Shown here piece by piece: positions 26,104 to 34,076 of a stretch of DNA of 64,000 bases (its first letter is position 1; each line of letters opens with the position of its first letter). The DNA comes from Vicinamibacterales bacterium (GTDB lineage Bacteria; Acidobacteriota; Vicinamibacteria; Vicinamibacterales; 2-12-FULL-66-21), in contig DASSPH010000047.1 in assembly GCA_035699745.1 (NCBI GenBank), positions 103,497 through 167,496 on the forward strand, written 5' to 3'. Below the pieces are notes generated by a model, which was not told the DNA's origin, searched no databases, and saw only the letters and a program-made list of their open reading frames with translations. Both the position numbers and the translations under genes were made by a program.

Positions 26104-28250
26104 TTCGCCAGCGGATCCGGCCGCAACTGGAACTTCACCACCTTGCTGGTGGTCCCCTTGCCGGTCTCCATGTGGAACGGCGCGCGGGTGCTGACGGTGG
26201 ACCAGATGCCGCGCCCTTTCCATCCTCCGGACGGTTCGTCGATGCGGCCGTCCACCCATTTCGTGTAGTAGCCGAGCGGATAGGGCACGCGCATGACGAC
26301 CCACTTGCCGTCTTTCAGCGCAAGCAGCGCCTCCGCACCGTTGCCGGTGTTGATCGGCGTGTTGGCGCCGAGGCCCGAGACGTCGAACTGATCGACCCAC
26401 GTGTAGTAGCTGGCGCCGGCGCTGCCTGGATCGGTCACGCCTTTGAGCTGCGGCAACGGCTCCGTGTAGAGCGCCCAGCCCTCGGGACAATGCCGCCCGG
26501 TCGCGGCCGGACCGTTGAGCGGTCCCTTGCACTTGCGCCGATCGAAGCTCGCGAGATGCCCGCTCGCGAGCGCCGCCCAGTAGACGCCGTTTCGATCGAC
26601 GTCGCCGCCGCGCGGCGAGAACGCGGGATTCTTCGGATCGTCGAACGGCGGCTCGAACACCTCCGCGAGCGCCGTTTCGGGCGGATTCGCGCCTGGAACG
26701 AGCCTCACCACCGCACCGGGCATCCCCAGGCTGGTGCCCCAGATCGAGCCGTCCGGCGCCGGCGCGACGGCGTAGAGCCCGCCGCCGTAGCGCGTGTCCT
26801 TCGCCGGATCGCGCGGCTGGTTCGGCTCGACGTAGGCGTCGCGCCTGCCATTGCCGTTCGTATCGAGAATCAGCGCGGTCCACCCCTGCGACTTCGCTTC
26901 GTCGTGCGTCTCGTCGAACAGACGCGTGTTGAGCCAGCCGACCACCGGACCGCCGCCGCTCGTCCACAGCGTGTCGTTGGCGTCTTCCGCGAACATCAGA
27001 TGATGCGTGCTGAAGCAGGTGCTGATGTGCGTGAGCTGCTTCGTGGCCGGATCGTAGACCGCGAGATGACGCGATGCGTTGTTGACCGGGAACAGTTTCG
27101 CCGACGGATGATCCGAGCCGGCCTTGCAGAAATCCGGATTGGCCGGCGGCCGGACCGCAGACGTGATCCACACGCGTCCCTTGCCGTCGAACATCGGGTT
27201 GTGCACGTTGTTGCGGCTCGTCCAGATCGGTTCGCTGCCCCAGTAGGGCGAGGGGGCCGCCATGTCCGCGGACGTCGGGCGCGTCGCCGGGTCGCGCACG
27301 GTGAGCGGCACGCGCGCGGCGGCGTTGCGCGCGGGATCGAGCACGGGCAGGTAGTCGGCGCTGAGCTCCAGCGCGCCGTAGATCAAGCCGTTGGCATTGA
27401 GCCGCGGGTTGCGCCGATCCGTCGACACCTCGTCGTGCAGGTAGGCCTTCGGATCCGCCCAGTCCCACTCGGTAATGACGACGTTGCGCTCGAGGCCTTG
27501 CGGCCGGGACGGCGCCGGCGGAAGTTCTCCCTTGCCGATCCGGTCCGACCAGTCGGCGAACATGGTCAAGGCGCGTTCCATGCCCAGCGAGGTCATGCCC
27601 TGCATCATGTTGGCGCCCGCCTGCCCCGACAGGATCCGCCGCTGCCACCCGTCGGCCGACGACGTCGCGTGCAGCGCGGCCGGAATCTCGCGCGTCGCCT
27701 TCGTGCCCAGCGCGTGACACGCCCAGCAGGTTCCCGACTTGAGCGTTCTCAGGAAGTCCGCCTGCGTCTTCATGCCGGGGGCGATGCCGTTCGCGCCGGT
27801 GCCGGGGAACTCGTTCTTGCCGGGCACCTGCATCAGCGAGAACCAGTGCCCGGCCGGGTAGTACTGAGCGGCGGCCCGCGCATCCGGCGCGGGGATCGCC
27901 GTGAGATTGACGCGCGCGCCCGGCGCGCTCTTGACGTGCGCGGAGTCGACGAGCCCGTACCCGCGCACCCAGACGTCGTAGTTCGCCTTGGGCAGGTCCG
28001 GCAGCACGTAGCGGCCCCGGTCGTCGGTGACGACGATGCGGACGAATCGCGTCGGCAGATCCGCCGTCTCGGCAATCACCCAGACGCCCGCTTCCGGACC
28101 CGTGCGGCTCGTCACCACCCCGCCGATGTCGTCGGCATCGATGGCCACGGCGGCGTTCGCCCCCGGCGCCGCGCCGCGCTGCGCGAGGCCGCTTGCGCTC
28201 CCGATGACGACGGCGAGCGCTGTCAAGCCGAACGGTACAGCGAGCTTCAT
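26100..28250 (-). CDS. Secreted protein with carboxypeptidase-regulatory domain, heme c motif and propeller-like body
   Basis: After a signal peptide (residues 1-23, ending GLAQ) an Ig-like regulatory module covers about 40-115 (GVWVIAETADLPTRFVRIVV, GRYVLPDLPKANYDVWVRGYG). A single CxxCH, C175-WAC-H179, marks covalent heme attachment. Residues about 250-700 look like a Vgb/NHL-type propeller (GKGRVWITSAVRPP, GSIWGTSLGMPGAVVRLVPG). It is probably periplasmic and redox-linked; substrate and electron partner are unknown. ORF 716 aa, ATG 28250, divergent from the Ig/PPC gene across a 234-bp spacer that holds a large inverted repeat. Its stop overlaps the next gene's GTG. Confidence 0.75.
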   Translation of the reverse strand: MKLAVPFGLTALAVVIGSASGLAQRGAAPGANAAVAIDADDIGGVVTSRTGPEAGVWVIAETADLPTRFVRIVVTDDRGRYVLPDLPKANYDVWVRGYGLVDSAHVKSAPGARVNLTAIPAPDARAAAQYYPAGHWFSLMQVPGKNEFPGTGANGIAPGMKTQADFLRTLKSGTCWACHALGTKATREIPAALHATSSADGWQRRILSGQAGANMMQGMTSLGMERALTMFADWSDRIGKGELPPAPSRPQGLERNVVITEWDWADPKAYLHDEVSTDRRNPRLNANGLIYGALELSADYLPVLDPARNAAARVPLTVRDPATRPTSADMAAPSPYWGSEPIWTSRNNVHNPMFDGKGRVWITSAVRPPANPDFCKAGSDHPSAKLFPVNNASRHLAVYDPATKQLTHISTCFSTHHLMFAEDANDTLWTSGGGPVVGWLNTRLFDETHDEAKSQGWTALILDTNGNGRRDAYVEPNQPRDPAKDTRYGGGLYAVAPAPDGSIWGTSLGMPGAVVRLVPGANPPETALAEVFEPPFDDPKNPAFSPRGGDVDRNGVYWAALASGHLASFDRRKCKGPLNGPAATGRHCPEGWALYTEPLPQLKGVTDPGSAGASYYTWVDQFDVSGLGANTPINTGNGAEALLALKDGKWVVMRVPYPLGYYTKWVDGRIDEPSGGWKGRGIWSTVSTRAPFHMETGKGTTSKVVKFQLRPDPLAK

Positions 28251-28420
28251 GGTAACGCCTCCTCGACGGCCGCAGCCGTGTGGAACGACAGTATAGGCGT
28301 GCGGGTCGCCAGGGTCATCCGCCGCCGCACTCGCGATGGCTGAGGCATGCTTTCTGCTTCGTCGTCCAGCGCTCTCCCCCAGCGCCCGATCGTCACCGGC
28401 TCCCGCGCCTCCTTCGTGAA

Positions 28421-28448
28421 CAGTTTGGAACGCACCGTTACCAAACTG
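28421..28448. promoter_or_regulatory. Large inverted repeat in divergent spacer (candidate operator)
   Basis: Arms CAGTTTGGAACG (28421-28432) and CGTT-A-CCAAACTG (28436-28448) pair over 12 bp with one bulged A and a 3-nt centre CAC. It lies 37 bp before the ATG of the plus-strand secreted protein gene. Size and symmetry match a TetR-type operator, but a hairpin in the leader is also possible. No regulator gene is adjacent. Confidence 0.5.
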
Positions 28449-28484
28449 CAGTCACGTCGCGCTTCATCGCCGCAGGAGTGCCAC

Positions 28485-30035
28485 ATGCGCACACTCGACC
28501 CGGGTCGCCGACGAATCCTTCTGAGCGCGGTCTTCGTGCTGCTCTTCGCCGTTGAAGCGCGCGCCGGATCCACCTCGCTCCTGCTGACCGGCGATCCGGG
28601 AGATTACATCACCGGCGGCCGCACCATGTACTTCACCGCGGCGGACGGGGCGTTCACGGCATACAGGAATTACGACAACGGCGTCAGCATCGGGTTCAAC
28701 ACGCCGAACTTCGGTCATTGGTGGTACCTGAACTTCGCCGCCGCCGGCGATCAGTACCTGACGCCCGGGGTTTATGCCAACGCGATCCGATGGCCATTTC
28801 AGTTGTCGACGCCCGGCCTCTCGATCTACGGCGACGGGCGCGGCTGCAACGTCCTGAGCGGCAGTTTCGAGGTCAAGGAAGTCGTATACGGGCCCGGCGC
28901 ACCGGGCACGGCAGGCAGCGTGCTCGCCTTCCGCGCGACCTTCGAGCAGCACTGCGAGGGGTGGGCCGCCGCCGCGCGTGGGGAAATCCGCTACAACGCG
29001 ACGGTCGCGATCGACATGACCGCGCCGAGCACGATGAGCGTGCTCGAACGGCAGCCGGTGGCCTTCACCGTCCGCGCCGCCGATACGGACGGGCGCCACG
29101 TGGCGCTGAGCGCAGCCGGCGTTCCGCAAGGCGCGCTGTTCGTGGACAACGGCGACAATACCGGGACGTTCTCGTGGCTGCCGCTCGAGGGTCAGGCCGG
29201 CACCTACCTGCTGACCTTCCGCGGCGACAACGGCGCCGGCCAGGTCGAGACGATCTACACGGCGCTCGACGTGATCGCCGTGCCGCCGCTGAACGACGAC
29301 TTCAGCTCGCCGATCGTCATCGAGCAGTTCCCGTACACGAACGTGCAGACAACGGCGAAGGCCACCTCGTCGTACGACGATCCCTTCTGCGCCGGCTCCA
29401 CGCACACGGTGTGGTACGCGTTCACGCCGTCGAACGACATGCGGGTCGAGTTCAATACCTTTGGCAGCGACTACGACACGACGCTCGCCGTCTACACCGG
29501 CCGGCGCGGCGCGCTGTCCCAGGTCGCGTGCAACGACAACGCCGGGGGCGCGCAATCGCGCGTGCGCTTCGACGCGCAGGCTGGCGTGACCTACTGGATC
29601 ATGGCCGGCGGGTATTACTGGGCGTCGAGCGGACGGCTGCAGCTGAACCTGCTCCAGGCGCCGCCACCGCTGACGATCGCCCTGGCGCTCACCGAATCCG
29701 GCGGGGTCGATCCGACGACCGGTCAAGCCGTCGTAGGCGGCAGCATCACCTGCTCGCGTCCGCTGCTCGTCTCGATCTCAGGACAGCTGAAACAGGATCA
29801 TGCGCAGTCCTCGCTCACCGGCCGTTTCGCGCTCGTCGTGGCGTGCGACGGTACGACCGACTGGACCGCGGCTGTCGTGACATCTCCGGGGGTGTTCCAG
29901 GGGCGCGCCGCTGACCTGTTCGTCGCCGGCCGTGCGCATGTGACCGCAACCGCCGAGGCGCTCGACGAGGACACGGGAGAGAAGGTGCAGAGCAATGCCG
30001 CCGTCCGTGTCGTGCTGCGCGGCGGCGTGAGGTAA
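28485..30035 (+). CDS. Secreted Ig-like / pre-peptidase (PPC)-like protein, 516 aa
   Basis: Signal peptide residues 1-26 (ILLSAVFVLLFAVEARAG). The mature chain starts with a beta-rich domain containing two Cys, followed by a cadherin/Ig-like segment (MSVLERQPVAFTVRAADTDG, then GTYLLTFRGDNGAG, about 175-260). A PPC-type domain follows at about 268-390 (NDDFSSPIVIEQFPYT, HTVWYAFTPSNDMRVEF, YDTTLAVYTG, GVTYWIMAGGYYW), then another beta domain. No catalytic residues were identified, so it may be an adhesive or cell-surface protein. ATG 28485 is preferred over 28347 because CAGGAG lies before it and the signal peptide starts there. It ends at a perfect terminator hairpin. Confidence 0.7.
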   Translation: MRTLDPGRRRILLSAVFVLLFAVEARAGSTSLLLTGDPGDYITGGRTMYFTAADGAFTAYRNYDNGVSIGFNTPNFGHWWYLNFAAAGDQYLTPGVYANAIRWPFQLSTPGLSIYGDGRGCNVLSGSFEVKEVVYGPGAPGTAGSVLAFRATFEQHCEGWAAAARGEIRYNATVAIDMTAPSTMSVLERQPVAFTVRAADTDGRHVALSAAGVPQGALFVDNGDNTGTFSWLPLEGQAGTYLLTFRGDNGAGQVETIYTALDVIAVPPLNDDFSSPIVIEQFPYTNVQTTAKATSSYDDPFCAGSTHTVWYAFTPSNDMRVEFNTFGSDYDTTLAVYTGRRGALSQVACNDNAGGAQSRVRFDAQAGVTYWIMAGGYYWASSGRLQLNLLQAPPPLTIALALTESGGVDPTTGQAVVGGSITCSRPLLVSISGQLKQDHAQSSLTGRFALVVACDGTTDWTAAVVTSPGVFQGRAADLFVAGRAHVTATAEALDEDTGEKVQSNAAVRVVLRGGVR

Positions 30036-30040
30036 ACCGT

Positions 30041-30069
30041 CGGCCGAGCGGGGTCGACCCGCTCGGCCG
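30041..30069. terminator. Strong bidirectional hairpin terminator
   Basis: A perfect 12-bp stem (CGGCCGAGCGGG / CCCGCTCGGCCG) with a 5-nt loop GTCGA lies between the convergent stop codons at 30035 and 30077. It has no U tract but is highly stable. Confidence 0.7.
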
Positions 30070-30076
30070 CGTACGA

Positions 30077-30493
30077 TCATCGCTCGCGCCGGACCTCGAT
30101 CCGCCGGATGACCTGATTGCCGGGGAGCAGCCGTCCGGACCCCGTCAGCCGATCGCCGTTCACGACGAGACGCCAGACGGTCTTCACCGCCGGACTGGAG
30201 AACTCCGCCTTCCAGCACGCTTCGCCGGCGTCGTAGGCGAGCTCCAGCTCACCCATGGGTTCGCGCTTGCCCGCGACGATCTTGTCGGCCTTCCACCGAA
30301 CCGAGCCGCCCCGGGACCCGGCGGTGAACTCGTAGACGACCGTTTCGTCGCGGCAGGCCGGGGCCGCGACGCGATCCGTACACGTGGACGTCCCGCGCCA
30401 CGTGCCAATCAGCTGGGCCGGAGCCGGAGCGTCGACTGCGGCGCCCTGGGCAGCCGCGATAACCATGACGAGTCCAATCAGCGATGCGGTCAT
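30077..30493 (-). CDS. Secreted hypothetical protein, 138 aa
   Basis: A signal peptide (MTASLIGLVMVIAAAQGAAV) precedes a small beta-rich domain opening with QLIGTWRGTSTCTDRVAAP and containing three Cys, then SVRWKADKIVAGKREPMGEL and WRLVVNGDRLTGSGRLLPG. It resembles lipocalin/avidin-like small secreted domains that begin with a GTW motif, similar in style to the 128-aa protein at 53993. The start is fixed by TGAGGAGG before ATG 30493. It begins 12 bp after the HAAS gene, so it is probably the distal gene of the PadR operon. Confidence 0.65.
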   Translation of the reverse strand: MTASLIGLVMVIAAAQGAAVDAPAPAQLIGTWRGTSTCTDRVAAPACRDETVVYEFTAGSRGGSVRWKADKIVAGKREPMGELELAYDAGEACWKAEFSSPAVKTVWRLVVNGDRLTGSGRLLPGNQVIRRIEVRRER

Positions 30494-30505
30494 GTGGTTG
30501 CCTCC

Positions 30506-31144
30506 TCAGTTGGCCGCGCCCGTTTGAATCCACCCGCGGCGCCGCGCCCGCCACCACCCGAGATAGCGGCGCGCGCCGAGATGGGTGAGCACCAGAGCGC
30601 CGAGGCCGCAGACCAGGCCGATGAGAATTACCCAGTTGCCGCCTGCGGGCGTGCCCTCCGCGGGGAACAGGATCCCGAGGCTGGTCGGAAGACTCTCCGG
30701 ACCGTTCACGCGCCAGAAGCCGACGTTATTGGGGAAGATCGGTTTCAGGATCGCGATCGCCAGAAACGCCGCGCCGGTCAGGTACCCGACCATCAGGGCG
30801 AGCACCGCCAGGAACCCCGCGACCGACGTCAACGCGACCTGCCAGATCGCGCGCACCATCGGGATCACCCCTCCGGTGACGACCGCCTCGTCGACGACGC
30901 GCTCGGTGGAGTAGGCCTGCGCCACGCGCAGCGGCGGCCCGACTTCGGCGAGGATCTGCTCGAGCGCGCCGCGCTCGTCCGCGCCGGCGGGCACCGCGGC
31001 GATCCGCTCGCGCAGGTGCGACTCGATTTCGCGCCGCGCGTCTTCGACCACGGCGCGCGGCAGCGCCAGCGCCAGCGATCGCTCGAGCACGTAGAGATAT
31101 CCGCGGAGCCGTGACTCGCCCGTCTCAGTGAGAACCACGCCCAT
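30506..31144 (-). CDS. HAAS-domain membrane protein (PadR-associated)
   Basis: The N-terminal part (YLYVLERSLALALPRAVVEDARREIESHLRE) is the HAAS helical domain that typically accompanies PadR regulators. Three or more membrane helices follow (about residues 85-110, 115-140, 165-190), and the C-terminus is basic. Such proteins are thought to act as sensors or partners of the PadR protein at the membrane. The gene overlaps the end of padR. ATG 31144 and GTG 31138 are both possible starts; the AGAGGA site is better spaced for GTG 31138. Confidence 0.8.
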   Translation of the reverse strand: MGVVLTETGESRLRGYLYVLERSLALALPRAVVEDARREIESHLRERIAAVPAGADERGALEQILAEVGPPLRVAQAYSTERVVDEAVVTGGVIPMVRAIWQVALTSVAGFLAVLALMVGYLTGAAFLAIAILKPIFPNNVGFWRVNGPESLPTSLGILFPAEGTPAGGNWVILIGLVCGLGALVLTHLGARRYLGWWRARRRGWIQTGAAN

Positions 31145-31481
31145 TCCTCTCTGCTTCGGCAATCAGCCGTTCGATCTTGCCTCCGAGCGCACGCCACTCG
31201 CCGATCATCTCCGCCAGCCGCTTCGCTCCCATGCGCGTCAGCCGGTAGTACTTGCGCGCGTGCGGCGCCTCCCCTTCCACCCACTCGGCGGCGAGCAGCC
31301 CCTCGCGCGTGAGCCGGCCGAGGATCGGATAGATGGTGCCTTCGGTCACCACCAGGTCGGTGAAGGCTTCCAGGTGCTGGATGATCGACAGGCCGTAGCG
31401 GGGCCCCGGTGAAACGGTGAGGAGAATGGCGAGGTCGAGGCTCCCGCGCCGAAGCTGTTCGTGCCAGGTGTCGAGCGGCAT
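31125..31481 (-). CDS. PadR family transcriptional regulator
   Basis: The 118-aa protein has the classic PadR winged helix: EQLRRGSLDLAILLTVS, YGLSIIQHLE, VVTEGTIYPILGRLTREGLL and the wing with HARKYYRLTRMG, then a C-terminal dimerisation helix (LAEMIGEWRALGGKIERLIAEAE). It is expected to repress its own operon and respond to a small molecule or to its HAAS partner. ATG 31481 gives the usual family N-terminus; GTG 31493 is possible. A dyad, CCTTGTG-T-CACAAGG, covers the start region and may be its own operator. It overlaps the HAAS gene. Confidence 0.9.
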   Translation of the reverse strand: MPLDTWHEQLRRGSLDLAILLTVSPGPRYGLSIIQHLEAFTDLVVTEGTIYPILGRLTREGLLAAEWVEGEAPHARKYYRLTRMGAKRLAEMIGEWRALGGKIERLIAEAERNGRGSH

Positions 31482-31482
31482 A

Positions 31483-31497
31483 CCTTGTGTCACAAGG
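31483..31497. promoter_or_regulatory. Dyad over the padR start, candidate autoregulatory operator
   Basis: A perfect 7-bp inverted repeat, CCTTGTG-T-CACAAGG, lies immediately upstream of and partly over the padR start codons. PadR proteins bind short dyads in their own promoters, so autorepression is plausible. Confidence 0.45.
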
Positions 31498-31559
31498 CTT
31501 TGACGCGGCCGGAGAGCGAAAGTTCCGAGAGCGTCACGGCTGCATAGGGAGTACGTGAC

Positions 31560-31886
31560 CTACGCGCCGGGCGCCCGGTATCCGATCCTGCCGGCTTTCC
31601 GCATCGCCTCCATCGTCTCGTCCACCGTCAGCAGCACGGTCGTGTCGAAGGCGCTGAGCGCACCGCCGCCGCTGATCGCCAGGGCCACCGCCGCCATCGA
31701 CACATTGTCGGGAGCCTCCCACAGGTTGTACCCGTCGTGCGTCCCGAAGGCGTACCAGAACCCGTGCAGCTTTCCGCCGACCGACTCGATGTACGACTCA
31801 GCCGCCTTCCGGCGGTCCTCCGGGTGAGCGATCAGCCGCGCCCACGTGGCGGGCGTGTAGCTGAATTTCGTGAGATACAGCGGCAT
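31560..31886 (-). CDS. GYD domain protein
   Basis: This 108-aa cytosolic protein has the GYD-domain pattern: YLTKFSYTPATWARLIAHPEDR, then GGKLHGFWYAFGTHDGYNLWEAPD, the HDGY core that names the family. It is a dimeric ferredoxin-like alpha+beta fold of unknown function, often found among small stress-related genes. ATG 31886 follows AAGGAGA; the longer frame from 31907 lacks a site. It lies between yaeQ (36 bp) and padR (66-bp gap). Confidence 0.85.
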   Translation of the reverse strand: MPLYLTKFSYTPATWARLIAHPEDRRKAAESYIESVGGKLHGFWYAFGTHDGYNLWEAPDNVSMAAVALAISGGGALSAFDTTVLLTVDETMEAMRKAGRIGYRAPGA

Positions 31887-31922
31887 CGTCTCTCCTTGTT
31901 GCGGCACGCGCGGTTTCAGCCG

Positions 31923-32474
31923 TCACCCTGCTGTTCTTCCCAGGAGGATGCGTTCCACCCTGCCCGACAGCGTCCGGTCGCCCAGCGACACGAACAGCTC
32001 CCCTTCGGCGACCGAGAGCGCGAACGACATCCGGCGCTCCAGCGCGTCCGCCAGGCCGCGGATCAGGCCGCGGTCGATCGCGCGCAGCTCGAGCTCCGCG
32101 GCGCGGTGGATCCTCGCCCCCTCGAGCGACCCGAGCCACTGTCCGTGCTCCTTGTGGATGTAGACGACGACGCGCGCCGCCGCCTTCGAGGCGCGATGCA
32201 GCCGCTCGACCGAAGGGGTGCCGACGTCAATCCAGGTCTGCAGGGCGCCCGTCAGATCGCGGACGGCCATCGGCGGATCGTCGGCGTCGGACAGTCCGCG
32301 CGAGAACGCGATGCCGTCCGTGTGCTCGAGACAATACGCCAGCACTCTCGCGACGAGAAACGTGTCGGACTCCGACGGGTGGCGGGCGACGCGCAGGTCG
32401 AGGTGTTCGTAGACGCCGCGATCGGCGTCGGCGAGATCGATGTCGAACGTGAAGACCGAGGACGAGAGCGCCAT
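31923..32474 (-). CDS. yaeQ: YaeQ family protein
   Basis: The 183-aa protein matches YaeQ throughout: the start MALSSSVFTFDIDLADADRG, ARHPSESDTFLVARVLAYCLEH, IDVGTPSVERLHRASKAA, VVVYIHKEHGQW and LSVAEGELFVSLGDRTLSG. The fold is related to PD-(D/E)XK nucleases. E. coli YaeQ has been linked to compensation for RfaH loss, with no proven reaction. ATG 32474 gives the usual N-terminus; the ATG at 32489 is less likely. It lies between DUF1801 (34 bp) and GYD genes. Confidence 0.9.
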   Translation of the reverse strand: MALSSSVFTFDIDLADADRGVYEHLDLRVARHPSESDTFLVARVLAYCLEHTDGIAFSRGLSDADDPPMAVRDLTGALQTWIDVGTPSVERLHRASKAAARVVVYIHKEHGQWLGSLEGARIHRAAELELRAIDRGLIRGLADALERRMSFALSVAEGELFVSLGDRTLSGRVERILLGRTAG

Positions 32475-32508
32475 CAGGGCCGGCCGCACGGCGCCCGCCG
32501 CCCGGCGT

Positions 32509-32874
32509 TCACTTCGGTTCGCGCTTCACCTGCTCCACCAGCGCCGAAAGGGCCTCCCGCGCGATGCCCCTGGTCGTGAACACCTTGACGTGCCGGACGT
32601 ACTTGCCGCTGCCGGCGAGCAGCCGGTGCGGATCCTTCAGCGTCGATCCGGCGTAGAAGCCGAACTGGACGTGGTCCGGTTCGGCATGAATGTAGACCTT
32701 GGGCGCGCCGGCCAGCGTCCAGCAGCCCTGTCCCCATTTGACGGCGGGCGTGAACTCGGGAGCCGCCTTCCTGACGAGTCCGGCGAGCGCGTTGATCAGC
32801 CGCTGATTGCTGGCCGACTGGTCGCTCTTCCACTCGGCGAACGAGCCGTAGGCCTTCATCTTTTCCGGTTTCAT
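32509..32874 (-). CDS. DUF1801 / YdhG-like protein
   Basis: A 121-aa single-domain protein with the DUF1801 pattern: LINALAGLVRKAAPEFTPAVKWGQGCWTL, then PKVYIHAEPDHVQFGFYAG and GKYVRHVKVFTTRGIAREAL. Its fold resembles YdhG/frataxin-like proteins; the function is unknown, and relatives sit among stress and detoxification genes. The start at 32874 is supported by CGAGGGAC before the ATG. It follows the HEAT-like membrane protein gene by 54 bp. Confidence 0.85.
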   Translation of the reverse strand: MKPEKMKAYGSFAEWKSDQSASNQRLINALAGLVRKAAPEFTPAVKWGQGCWTLAGAPKVYIHAEPDHVQFGFYAGSTLKDPHRLLAGSGKYVRHVKVFTTRGIAREALSALVEQVKREPK

Positions 32875-32928
32875 GTCCCTCGGTGGCGCATCGACGGCCT
32901 GCGAGTCCGCCGTCGACCGCGGCACGGT

Positions 32929-33342
32929 TCAGCGCCAAATCGACGCCAGCACGTTCGGTGTGCCGCGGCACAGGCGAATCGCTTTGCTCAGCTCGTACTG
33001 GCACAATGCGCGGTCGTGCTCGCACGGCCGGCCCGTGACGTGCTTCTCCAGCACCGGCAACGCGCGCGCGTCCGCCAGTTGTCCCAGAGCCCAGACCGCG
33101 CGATTACGCGCCTGCAGCGTGTGGGCCGGTGATTCCACGTACGCCATCAAGGCCGTAACGGGGTCCCCTGGCCGTTCGGCCAGCGCGGCTTCGCTGGCGG
33201 CGTGAACCGCCGACTCGATGACCCACGTCGTGCCCACGGCGAATGCGGCGATCAGGACGAGCCCGATCAGAGACCCACGGGTGATGAGGCGCAGCCATCG
33301 GCGCGCGTTCCACGGTGTTCTGGCGCGAAGGGGAGTCGACAT
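32929..33342 (-). CDS. Membrane-anchored small HEAT-like protein, 137 aa
   Basis: One transmembrane helix (residues about 24-45, GSLIGLVLIAAFAVGTTWVI) is followed by a helical domain with an HEAT/PBS-like pattern: LMAYVESPAHTLQARNRAVWALGQLADARALPVLE. Four Cys lie in the last third (RPCEHDRALCQYE and LCRG). No function was recognised. It starts 7 bp after the DUF4234 gene with GAGGGAC upstream, so the two form one operon. Confidence 0.65.
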   Translation of the reverse strand: MSTPLRARTPWNARRWLRLITRGSLIGLVLIAAFAVGTTWVIESAVHAASEAALAERPGDPVTALMAYVESPAHTLQARNRAVWALGQLADARALPVLEKHVTGRPCEHDRALCQYELSKAIRLCRGTPNVLASIWR

Positions 33343-33349
33343 GTGTCCC

Positions 33350-33943
33350 TCACAGTTCGAGGCGAGGCGGGCGGCCCGGTACGGCGTCGCCGCCGTCGCT
33401 CATGATGGCACCGGTCGCCGCCGGCTGCAAACGCTCGCCCGGCCCGACGACGTACCGGTTGATGGCCCACTGGAGGTAGAAGATCGAGAAGAAGAACGTC
33501 ATCAGTCCGGACAGCTGCACGCGCTCGACGAGCAGGGTCCCTTCGGATGTATCCGGCGCTGCGTGATCTTCGATGATGTCCTTGATCTTGAAGGCCTGCA
33601 TGAGCATCAGAATCCCGATTCCGAGCCGGAAGAGCATCTCGAACCCGACACCAGCCTGGCCGATCACGTCTTCCGCCGGCGCGTCGCCTGCCGCGAAGGC
33701 GAGGACGAACTGGAAGACGTAGAACGCCGCCAGGAGCAGCAGCGGCCAGAGCGCGAGCTTCCTTGGAGAATTCAGACGATTCAAGCCCGGGCGGCGCCGG
33801 AACCACCAGACCAGATAGTAGATGCCGAACGTGACAATCGTGAACGCGATCATCACCAGGACACTGCGGCGCTTGAGACCGTGCGAGTCAGGAAGAGGAT
33901 CGGCGACGTTCGCCTTCGGCGGTGCGTACGGACCAGGCTCCAT
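33350..33943 (-). CDS. DUF4234-type membrane protein, 197 aa
   Basis: After an acidic N-terminus (MEPGPYAPPKANVADPL), four hydrophobic segments follow, the first with the typical DUF4234 pattern RRSVLVMIAFTIVTFGIYYLVWWFRR; others lie at about 75-95, 105-130 and 165-185. The function is unknown. The start is fixed by GGGAGG just before ATG 33943; the open frame continues upstream only as a shadow of the divergent gene. It is divergent from the secreted glycine-rich protein at 34077 across a 133-bp spacer. Confidence 0.75.
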   Translation of the reverse strand: MEPGPYAPPKANVADPLPDSHGLKRRSVLVMIAFTIVTFGIYYLVWWFRRRPGLNRLNSPRKLALWPLLLLAAFYVFQFVLAFAAGDAPAEDVIGQAGVGFEMLFRLGIGILMLMQAFKIKDIIEDHAAPDTSEGTLLVERVQLSGLMTFFFSIFYLQWAINRYVVGPGERLQPAATGAIMSDGGDAVPGRPPRLEL

Positions 33944-34076
33944 TGCGCCTCCCAAAGCCGACAGTGCGGCCCATCCGAGCCGCGAGCGTATGCGTTCGCG
34001 CCTTGTATGGCCGAAAGGAAGTCCGATGTCAACCAACAAGACGCGCGCGGCGGCCAATGCGAAAGGAAGGTGGACG

